In this document: positions 25,348 through 37,300 of the stretch, piece by piece
How positions within the stretch are numbered: position 1 is the stretch's first letter
Layout of the letters: each line of letters starts with the position of its first letter
Assembly: GCF_964340395.1 (NCBI RefSeq)
Contig: NC_135558.1
Location: forward strand, 8,457,501 to 8,495,000
Direction of reading: 5' to 3'
Length of the DNA: 37,500 bases
Source: Glandiceps talaboti
Lineage: Eukaryota > Hemichordata > Enteropneusta > Spengelidae
Made by a program: the position numbers and the translations under genes
Notes under the pieces: model-generated
What the model was told of the DNA's origin: nothing
The model's input: only the letters and a program-made list of their open reading frames with translations
Database searches by the model: none

Positions 25348-28300
25348 GACTGTATATATTGACCTTAACAATCTCAATTTTATCAGTCGCCCGATGAAAC
25401 GTGAAACTCCAAGTAACGACTAATAACATCCTTATTCTTTGGATTTAGTTTATAAATTATACAATGCTCTGCTACTAATACTGCATCGAGCACTGTTCTC
25501 TCCAGTGAGACACTTATATTAATATATATAAAATGTAATTTGAATAATGTTTGTACTGTGTACTGTACAGAAAGACATTTTATAACACATGCGCATAATA
25601 TTATAGTATTGCATTGAAGTTAAAAGTTAGAATTAGATTAGATACTGGGTTAGTTTATATTTATGTATAAATAAAATACATTTATTTGACCTGGGGTAGT
25701 AACTATAACACCCTAATATGAACAACTTGACTTTGTGATGTCAGACACAGGTGGTCCATTTCTTCTACACTTACCCTTCGGGTAATATATAACACCTAAT
25801 TTTACCAAAAGCCGAGAGGCTCAGCAAATGCCAATTTTTTACTATCACAGTTTTATCATCAATGTTGTATAAATGTATTATGTTTAATTCACACACAATT
25901 ATAACATAAATATTTTGACAAAGACAGTGTGCAGTGAAAAATTTCAGGTAAAAATTTCAAGTTGTGTTTGGAACAAAAGTTCAAATTGAATAGTATGGTT
26001 TACCAACACAGATGAATTTCCATTTGAAGATAAATATTTTCATTGTAACATTTTTGTCTCAACCACCCTCATCTCATCATACTACATCACACATAAGGTC
26101 AATTTTCAGCCTTTCATATCCCCCACCCCCACCCCCATAAGATGTGCTACTGAATACATGTGTGGTACCACCACTACAATAAAATATCTCAGATGATACT
26201 AAATCAGCTGTGCAGTTTGTGAGAAACATGTACACTATATTAAGATAGAATAAAGTGTTATATACTGAATAACTGTTGTACCTAGTAATTCAATTATTGA
26301 GGTAGATATACTGTATGGTAGCAACAAATTAACTCCACATATTGCCACTGTAAATGACCATTTACCTTGTGTTGATAAATACAGATTATTTCAATACACA
26401 CAATATCATTGTTGCCCTGAAGTACACTAACTGAGTTGTTTACTTTGCAGCAACTTACATTCCACATAAAGTGATATGTATGTATGGACTTCAGCATTCA
26501 ATGCTGCCAGTATTAACTCAAAATGTCATTATACTGACCAAAATAAAACAATGTACAGATGTGTGATAAGATTAGATTTGTGTTTTGTCTCTCTCAGTCT
26601 ACATAAAAATGCAAATGAAATGAATATATTATAGTGTTGATGGCATAAAGCAATGTTTTAAGTTAACAAATCATGTCAGGTTCTGGCCTTGAGTATTTTT
26701 GCCTGTGATCCCAGACAACCAAAACCAACATGTTGTGTTGGTTGTCTGAGTTTAGACAGTCAATTTTGAATATATTCACAGTTTTACAAAAATTGATAAA
26801 GGATATATCATGAACTATTGACAAAATTAATGACCGAAGCTGGTTCAGTGTTTTTGTTAAAGGTGGTATTAAAACAGGTAAAATCTACCAGGGCTCCCCA
26901 GTGATTTTACCGAGGTTCCCAAACAAAAGTACATGTATGGTAGACTGTATTCAAAACTATGCAACTTTTACTCCTTTCCCCATTCCTGTTAATCGGGATT
27001 CCCCAACCTTAGAAAAAACACGAGATTGGTTGTCATTAAAAACTGAATTACAGTACAGTACAGTACATTCATTTATTTGGATAAATGTCATATTTTTTGC
27101 ATACATATTTACCTTTCTTCCTTTTTTTACTACAGCCAACTCCATTTCTCAGTGTTAACACTTTACCCCCAGGGACTACTGTTTTGTCAGGTGAGTGAGC
27201 ACTAGCCAGGAATTTGTTTGCCTACACTTGGTTTTCATCACGGCAATAAGGTATTGAAGGGTTCTCTTTCACGGCGATGAGAGCTAGCCGGATAAGTTTG
27301 CAGACTACCTGCATTGGTAACATCGTCATCACCTCCATTTACTGCAATCACCAAAATAGGCATCAGCATGTTTTGAATGCATTAGAGAAAGTGTCATATT
27401 TCTTTGAAATAAATATTTCAATCAATGTTACATATTTTGAATTAAACTGAATAGATGTGATGATTTTGATCAAGACTTTAAAAAAAACCCTCAATGTATT
27501 CAGTATACCACAGGATAATTCACAAACAGGGAAACCAAAAAATTCAAATCTTTCTGACAGGAATAGTAAAAAATCAAAAGAATTACCAAAAATATTTATC
27601 GATGTTGGTGTGGATATATAGTGTATTCAGTTTTGTATACCATAGGTTAACCTAAAAAAGATCTTCCACAAAAAAAAAAAAAAAAAAAAAAAAACCTTTC
27701 AAAAATTGTAATGTAAGCTTTTAAACAGGGTGTTACGATTGTCTGACTAGTTTCCAATGGTGTCAACAGTCAGGACCTTTATACAAATCAGATCGGGTTA
27801 TTATAGTAGTGTTTTGTAAACTAGTATTGTGTTACTGTATACAACCTCTAAAGTACAAATTATACCCCCTGGCTTCAACTTTTATTCTACCTGTGAACAA
27901 GAAAAGTGTCTAGAAAGTCAGATTGGTGGTTTTGTTAACCTATTATTGTCACCTTTGTTGGTGTTCATTCACATCATTGTCAAAGTTAATGTATCCATGG
28001 TTACAAGGTTAATGGCAGTAAAGTATGTGAAATGTAATAAAGCAGCAGTGCTAGCAAATAAAGAAAAATACAGGTTTTCAAGCACATATGGGTGACAGTG
28101 TTGACAGGGATTGTATTTTGACTTTTTTTGAGACACAATACCGACATTGACAAAATATACATGAAGGTATGTGGCTGGTTGTGACTAGAATAACATGACT
28201 AAATGCTGATACATGTAGTTTTCACTCATTCCAAGAGATTACACATACATAATATGACACAATACAAAGAAAGCATATACATTCGATTTGTAATTTATGT

Positions 28301-31300
28301 TTATTCTGTGATACTAATATACCAAAAATTAATCTGTCAAACATTGATTGATATTTGACATACATTGTCCTTGTTTGTTCATGTTTACAGTACTTAAAGG
28401 GGCACAAGCTGAGTTTGTACGCTTTTTACTCAAGTGAAAATAGAAATAAAACCACATTCCTGTATGATTTTAACATCGATGCATGTCTTCTGTAAAAATA
28501 TGATTGTCGTCTGACATTGTTAGAACAGTTGATTGCATAGTCGGGATATCCTGAACATTTTTTGATATGTATGATAAATTACATCATCGGATCGCTTGTG
28601 AGTTATATCTCAATACCAGGTTTGAGTTCAGTTAATTGCAAGTGGTGGTTAAGTTAGTGTGCTCCAGTAAGTATATCGAGTATCTTTTAAATAGGCAGCA
28701 GAAACTATGCCCAAATATGTATAAACTCAGCTTGTGCCCCTTTAATATAGTAGTATGCATTTATTCAACAATATAAAACAAATGTTAGATTATGGATAAT
28801 GTTCCTGATTGCTATTTTCACCAATTCTTACTTGATCTGTTATTATTGATATTGGTATATACTGACTTGCTACTTTGCAGAACTTGGCTGATTATTGGTT
28901 CTGTTCATCATCCTTTCATTAGTACAAAAAATAAAAACTGTATACTTATCTACTTTTCCCTTGTCTTGTTTGATTTCTTAGATGACGAAAGAAGTCTGAG
29001 ATCGAGTGGAAAACCAAGAAAGTCTCCAAGACGGTCTAAGATATCTGATAGGATGCAAATGGCAGCTGATCCTATCGGAAATGTTAGTAGGGCCAACATG
29101 ATGATCCAACGGTCAATTCAGTCACCACGTACAGAAATGTACACCCCTGGAACAATGACGCCCATTGAATTCTACAATGTATACAAGTAAGTTATCCATT
29201 TCAACATACAGGATATTCTAACATCGGTTTTTGTGCGTGGAAGAATTTCATCCCCATGTATCTCTGATAATGGTTTGTCCCATCAGTATACTATATTGCA
29301 AATAGCGTTGATGGGATGTTCCATAGCAAGGTCCATGGGGGTGTTTAACTTCTTCATTACCAGTGTTTAACTTCTCGCAATAATTTGTTTGTTCGAACAC
29401 TTATGATAAGAAAATACATGTCTTGGTAATGAAGAAGTTACATTTAGACCAGACACCAGCTTCTACTATTAAATGTGGTTCTCCTTCGTAAAATATTACT
29501 GATATTACTGGCGTGTACTTGTTATGATTATAAAGGGGGTAGGGATGGGGTAGACTGTAAGATATGTCATGCCGTTTCGCCCTCACTGGCCTCCTTTCAC
29601 CTGGGAAGGGTTGACCGATGTGTGAGGGCGCCCCACCATGGTGTACCTTACAGACAAGGGGATGACGATTTACTTCAGTTTCCTACAAGAGGAAAAATAG
29701 TAATCTCAATCTTGATATATTCCTGGATAGCAGAAATACGCTGACCCCTCGAAATTTAATCATTTTAATGCTAGATGTTGTCAAACACAGGAGTCTGTTA
29801 CATAAATTATATAACTTAGCAGTAGCAGCAAATCACAAGATACTGTCAAAACACAACCCAATCAATTTTGATATTGAATTCCCAAAAATGAAGTTAACAC
29901 ATTTCTGAATCAATATCAGTCATTGAATTCTGTATTTGTATTAGATACTATGGAGTCTGGTCTAAATGTTTCCACTTGTAGTTCATTTGATTTTAATTTT
30001 GATAATAACATTTACAATAATAATAGTAGTAGTAATAAGCTTTGTGTGCTGTGTGTATCATGTAACAAACTTGGTTTGATGTGTGTGTGAATTACAATAG
30101 CCTTAAACATTTGAAAATGAATTTTGTTGTAGTTTTTTGGTGTTGGTTGCTAAATCAAACTAACACACTTAATAAAAAGTGTTTGCTAAATTTGAGTTTT
30201 GTGGGAATGTACATAAGGTGTGATAAACGAAGAAGCAATTTTGTCAATTTATTATGATATAACATTGGTATTAGTTTTGAATTGCCTATGCAGTAAAAAA
30301 ATGAAAAGGAATTTTTGTTTAAAATTCTAGATATCATAAGTGCCAGGCATTTGTAACATTTTCATATCAACAATTTAATAGATCGTCAATCATTGTCTTG
30401 TTAATTATCACTGTATATCATTACATCATATCATGCAAATTTTAATTTGCATTAGACTTTTGTCACATGACAATACATAAAAATTAATGGTACACAACAT
30501 TACTGTTACAAATGCATTTATATTACAGTACATGACAGTATATTACAATGCATACATATACATGCCATAACATTACAATACATAAACAACATTACCTTGC
30601 ATCGCATAACATCATATTACATCACAGTACATTGCAATACAGTCCATCATAACACATGATACTATATATTGCAAATTTGGAGTTTACATGACACTACAGT
30701 AATTTTGATAATGGTAATAAGAAGGTAAAAATTTATGTTACTCTGGTGTTTTACGGGATTCCCCATAAAAAATTATGGGAAATGTACTAGTATGCAAATT
30801 TTTGCTCTCTGTTACCAGAATTTCAAAACCTTAACAATAACACTGCATTACAAGTATACATCAAATAATCATGACATTTTCATATCATACATCCCCACAT
30901 CAGTATAACATAACATAAATACTTGGTACCGTTCATGAAACTTTTCATTCCAAAGTTTGATTCCTTCCCAGTATAATTTAACGCATGACTGTGTGTCACC
31001 CTGTCATGGTGTGTTTTCCTGCACTTTCCGGTTAAACATTCCTACCAATGCTCCGTATTAAATGTCTGTATTAATGCATATTAATTGTCTGTATTAACTA
31101 GGAAAAAGAAAGGTGAATTAAGAAAGGGCAAACTAAGAGCTTTAAGTCGGTGCTCCAGCCAATCCTCGTTAGTATTCCTACATCCATATAATGCATGCTG
31201 TTTTCCCTCTTCCTTCACTTAACTAGTATCTTCATGCTTGAAGTGTTTTCCCAGTTATTCCTGGTTTGCCGTGCTCTAATCCCTATATTCAAAATCATTT

Positions 31301-34300
31301 TTCTCAACACTTTTTGTTTTTATAACTCCAGAAGTCTTGCTTGATTTTTTTTTCACTCGTTTTATTTGCTTTGTGATCCACGTGTATGTGATCAACAAGG
31401 TGTAAACTACAATGCAATTTTACATGCATGTACATTTGTACTGTAATTTTTTCTCAATCTCAGTGTTTTTCATCTTTTTTCCTGTTGCTGTGTGTTCCTT
31501 TATTTCTTTTTTGTTGTTTTTGTTGTGAGTTTTTGGTTCTTACTTTTTTCCCCCACATGTCAGTTTATTGAAATTTTTTAAAAGAAGCACAAACTAAACC
31601 AACAATATCAATTTACAGACCAGCTTTAAAAAACTCCTATATGACTTAAAACCTTCCATAACCAAAACAAAGCAAAGGTGTATTACAATTTATTGGTGTA
31701 TTATTATAGCAGTCATATCAGATATTTAACTTTGAAAAGTTGACTGAAAAGAAATGTATGCAGCAGTTCCATTATTGTATGTATTTTTTTTTTCATGAAG
31801 ATGGAATACCAACTTACATGTACCATATTTTTTTTATTAAGCATCCGATCGCAGACTTTTGTCATGAAATACCTTTGAATAACAAATTCACTTTTTTAAA
31901 ATCCATCCTTCCATCCATCCACACACTCATCCTGTGTAAAATTGAAACATTGACATTCATAAAATGTATTGATCATCCACTGGCACTAATTACATCATAC
32001 TGCCACTGTTTGCCACAAACTAACAAACCTAACGGTTGTCGATGGTAAATTCACCTGTGGAACACAATGTACAAAAGTACATAATACATTATACATGATG
32101 TATTCTACACCCATAGTGAAATCACATTAAATATATACTGGTACTACCAGTACATTGTTACATTCTACAGGCATATATGCATTCAAGTCTTTTCACTTTA
32201 ACATATACAACATTTTTATTCTCTACTGTACTGCAACCAGAGGAAGGAAAAAACACTACCTGGAGTAAGTCTTATTGAGTGTGCACCAAGTAACAGCTGA
32301 TGTGAGAAAGATGTAACTGTTCAAGTCATTGTCAAATCCACAATTGTTATTCATTCTGATTTGTCACCTTTCCCCATTTATCTTCATATCAGTTTGAACC
32401 CCCTCCCCAATCCCTAATATACACAGTATGGGTGACAGTGATTTAAGATCCTGTGTGATTCCCCATGTTTCCCTTGATATTGAGTGGAGTAGTTGTATCT
32501 GAGCAAGTCTATGAATCTTCAATATGCTATTCTGCAAGGAGCAGATTTTCTGCTTTGGAACTCAACAGCATGGCAGGTCTATATGTCATGCTTGAAATTT
32601 AAAACTAATGCAATCTTTATGGTATGTCTGTTTCAAAAAAAATAAATGAACTTTATATTTGTTTTATGTCCATCTTACAACTGAGAATGTTAAATTCAAG
32701 GCAAAGTGATATCTCCTGGCACATTTGTCACAGTTTCCTTATCTGTGGTTCATGTCTCAACTTCAAATCAAATTGAATTCTACTGCAATTCATTCATCAC
32801 GTACAAAATTTATAGTCCCTATCTCAATCGCTTTTATTTCCTTTTATCAATGATCAGATGCAAATACTCCATTCAAAGAGACCTACTTACAACTAACTAG
32901 GGGGTGGCACTCTCTGCTCTGACCTTACAAATTGTACAATAGGACAAATGGAAACCATTTGGCTATGTCTGGATAACAAAGCAAATGGAAACACGTTCCT
33001 TCAAGAACTCACAATGAAAGTTGGCAATAAATGTAAACGATAGAAAAACTGTAATGGTTTCATCTTTCTAACAGCAGTGTTACTACCAGAATTAATATAC
33101 AACTTCTGTATACTTAATGTCTGTCTCTTTAACATCTAAGTACACATAGGATGAATGTCCTCATCAATTCATTTGATGTGTTATTGATTTGGCAGTCACA
33201 ACTGCAAATCGTATTTTCTGGTGTTACCCTTAAGCTTGTGAATTGACAAGGAAAAAATTAGTTTAAAGTTTTTTTGAACATTCTTTCTAATCTTTATTGA
33301 ACAAATCTTTAAGTGATGTAACTTTTTTCCAATGTAATTTGTGTGTGATACCCTTTTAAAATGTTGTGTTGTGTATCATGTACCTGAGGATCTAGCAGAA
33401 ATTATTTTGTGTATTTCCCCTAATAATAACCATAGCCACATCACCTGTTTTGAATCATCCAAAGTTTCCAATTCGAATGACCTCCAAAAGCTTCATGAGA
33501 GTTCAACGCAAAGTTCATTCACCTATTGTTCAGATACATTCTCACTTCAAATTCAATGATAGAGTATGGTCAATTTAAAACGTATAGAATAATAATCATA
33601 CTCTAAATAAAAGGTTTAGGATTTTAATATAAGGTATAAAATTAATGTCAGATTATACAGGAATACAGTAATAGGGCATGATACAAAAAAGTGTTCGTTT
33701 CATTGTGATAAATAATGGAAAAGTCATACTTTAGTACCATGGTTCTATCATGTAATTATGAAGATGATTGCTTATAGAGTTATATCAATATTATACTATA
33801 GATGGCCATGCATTTACAGTCCTGTTTAAAGAATGAAAGCGAAACTTGTGGTATTCTGTGATTTCTTTGCTATTTTAAAATTGTGAGTTTGACCTAACTT
33901 CATATATGTACCTCTTAAATCTTATTTCATTATGCAAATCTTAGATGTCTACAGCAGTGTAATGGCTACAGAATGGAAGTCATTAACACATCAGTCATGT
34001 ATTAAATATACATTATAAATAAACAAGAACTTTTTTGAATTCTAATTTCCAGGTCACCCGCTACCTTGGCTGGACCTCCAACTCTCTGGTCGCTAGGCAA
34101 CAAGTTCTGGCCCAAACCAGTTCACTATGTAACAGAGAATCCTGTACCGCCATTGGTTGCAGCAGATCCAGCCAATAAAAAGCCAAATGCACAAATATCT
34201 CAGCCATTCAAACATGGACCTGAAATGTCGCCCTCAATGGATGATCTCGCCATGGTAAGTTTTAGCCAATTTTTGCTGAAAAGTTAAAAAATAACAAAAC

Positions 34301-37300
34301 AAAGTAGATGAATGGTTTTTTTATTCACTTTATTGTTAAAATTGACAGAGACAGAAGGAATATTTAAACCACATTTTCATGATATTTTAATTGCAATATT
34401 TAGGACAGAGTACCTTCGCCCAGTCAGGAATTGAAAGAATTGACAGCAATTGGTATATTAGAAGTATCGAGGACCTTTGCCAGACAACGTCCACCACAGG
34501 TTATTAGGAAGAATGGACGTCTACTCAAAGCCAGGTATGTTGTACATGCAAGTATACAAGATGTACGTCTCTCTCCTATGCGTCACATCCCAAGTGAACA
34601 CACACTTTATTGATATCTCGCCAGACTTTCGCACAAGTATATTTATTGACAAATGTAACAAAGTCTTTCTATATAGCAAAACATTCCTTCAAAGAAGTTG
34701 CCACTAGAGATGTTCTAAGCAATAAGACTGAAACTCATGGAAAACACTAAGTAACATTTTAAAAACTACAACCCTTTCTACAGTACATAAGACCATCCAG
34801 GAAAAAACCAGACTAAACCGATTGGGGAAAAAAGTCTAGAAACCTGTACCCAACACACTATTCAATGCACATTTGGGGAGGATTCGAGTGTCTTCCTTAC
34901 TTGCTCTAGTTCCTAGAACTGAACTCCTTACTAAAGGAGCAACATTAACTAAGTTGACATGAACACTAACTTAGTTGACTGAGAGAGTTTAAACTATAAA
35001 AACAAGTTGGCTGCACTGTGATGGGTGCTGGCCTAGAATGGTTCAAATTCTGCGCTTTCTAAACTTAAATACAGACACCAACATGACTTTTCCGCTTGCC
35101 TCACTGGTTGTGCCCAACATACAGACAATAATTTTTCTCTATAACGAAACATGAAAAATTTAATTTACTGATCTACATATAAATCGCTGCGTCAGTGTAG
35201 TAAGGTCGTATCTGCTATGCAATTGTATAGGCAGATATGACCTTACTGCACTGACGAGACGAAATACACAAACTGTTTCACAACACATGTAAGGAGATGG
35301 AATGGAGGGCATAAATATATAATGATTAACTTTCACCGATCTGTTCTTTTCTAGATTAAAACCTTTACATGATTTCAAACTGGATGGACCAGGTATGCAC
35401 CAATGTAAGGGAGTTGTGGCACAGAAAAGAGAACACTCAGCCAGTCAGAGTCGTATGTTACAGAGGAAGAAAGAATTACTTGCACAGCTTAAAATGAAAG
35501 ATCGGGATGTGAAATTTGAACGTCTCAGAACACAGGAATCCATTCATAGAACCAGCGTAGCATCAGATCAAGATTTGGCAGAGAGAGATCAAGATTTCAT
35601 GTAAGTGTACAAAGTGACTGCAGAATTATAGAATTTTAAAGATTATATTAAAAGTTCACCTGAAGCTGGCAACAATCAAGGGAAATCAGACTTTAAAAAT
35701 ATCAATATATGGAAGTATAACGAAAATGAAGATTTAAATTTTTTTATTGGATTTACAGCTTCAACTAGGAATATTAATAATTTATTTTAATCGATACTGA
35801 AAAATGATCATTAATATCTGCCATCACCTCTTCATTTATATCACTGTGACTAGCATTTACACATTTAGTGACACAAGTCATGTAAACGAATATTAATGGA
35901 GTCTTCACTGATGGTAATATTAAAAATCATGCATATTCAGTTTACTTATAATAATATAGGTCTGTTGATATGCATATTATAAGTCTTACTCGTTTCTTTT
36001 GAATTTGTTGAGTTGTGACGTAAATAGTAAGATACGTCTTCTGTATTTGTTTTGCCCTGTAGGCATGATGAAACCCAAGTGTGGGTAAATAAACTAGCCG
36101 GTGAGTACCCACCTGATGAGGAGGATGAAGAGGTCTTTGATGAGTTCGGTAATGAACTTGATGTTGTCGAGGTTCAGGACAATGAACCTTCTACTCTTAC
36201 TAGTGATGTAAAACTATCTGATAGCCCAGAGAGGATGGAGCCTGAGGTGCAAGACACAACTCAAGAAAATGGTTGCCAGGATACCAAAGGTAATGATGAG
36301 GATAATGATGAAGTATTGGCTGCCAAAGAGGATAGTGATGTTAGGGAGGAAGAAACAGAGGATAAGATCAAGGAGAATGAAGATGTGGTTGAAGATGTTG
36401 CACAAGAAAGGCAAGAGAGTGAGGATAGGACTGAAGTAACCCAGCAACAGGAGGTTGTCAAGGAAGCTAGTGAGGAGACAGGAACAGAAGTGCAGAATGA
36501 TAATGTCTCAGAAAAAGTTGATGAGGAAATTAAAGAGACTAGTGATGCAAAGGTTGACGTTGATGAATCAAAAACTGATGTAGATGTGTCGTCTGAAAAA
36601 GAGGGTACAGCAGAAGAAAATAGCGATGTTAGTAAGCATGGAGAAATAAGTGGAGAAATAAATGAAGAAAAAGAAAAGGTTGACAAAGTGACTGTTGGTC
36701 CTGAAACTATAAATAATGATGGGGATCAAGTCATTGAAACAAAGGCAGAACCTGACAAGGAAGTGACATTAGTTAGTAATGAGAAAGAACAGGAGAAAAA
36801 TGTTGATGAGAAGACTACATCTCATATCGAGGTGCAAACAGAGACAGAAGTAAGAGAAGATGTTGAAGGGAGAGAGGAAGGAAAATCAAAAGAGGATGTG
36901 AGTACGAGTGTGGCGGCTACTCCTGTACAAGATAAGGAAAGTGAAACTGTTAGTGTTAATGATGTAGATGCTGTCATAGAAGAAAATACTGAAGTTCAAA
37001 ATGTAACCATGGATACCGATAAGACAGATGACTCAACGCAGATGATGGATGTGAAAAAAGAAGACGTATCTGCTGCCGGAGATGAAACGGAAACCAAGGG
37101 AAAACTAACAGATAGTAAGGATAGTGCAACGAAAACCATGGATGACCAAACGGGAGCCAAGGATTGCGAAACGGAAACTAAGGATAAGACAGAGACTGGA
37201 AATGAAATAAAAGTTGATGAAAATATAGATGGAAGAGTTCAAACACCTAAAGCTGTTGATTCTGAATGTGCTACTGGAAATACTGAAATGAATGGAGAAG

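Larger units (their letters stand above)
24777..27135 (+). other. Gene D intron 1
   Basis: Holds the (AC)n/(TACA)n/(TA)n microsatellites at 25114-25340, the hammerhead-like relic at 25383-25422, and a perfect hairpin CAGACAACCAA (26712-26722) / TTGGTTGTCTG (26739-26749). The rest is AT-rich with no exon found. Confidence 0.65.

Noticed and set aside
25096-25397. Tyr/Met/Val/Cys and Thr/His/Tyr/Ile-rich frames
   Set aside because: Translations of (AC)n, (TACA)n and (TA)n.
29560-29700. Possible extra exon of gene D in a GC-rich block
   Set aside because: A CTTACAG acceptor exists but no GT donor follows the open stretch, and neighbouring exon phases already fit without it.
36261-36686. 141-residue serine-rich open frame on the minus strand
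   Set aside because: It is the antisense of the Glu/Asp-rich exon of gene D; codon bias creates an open mirror frame.
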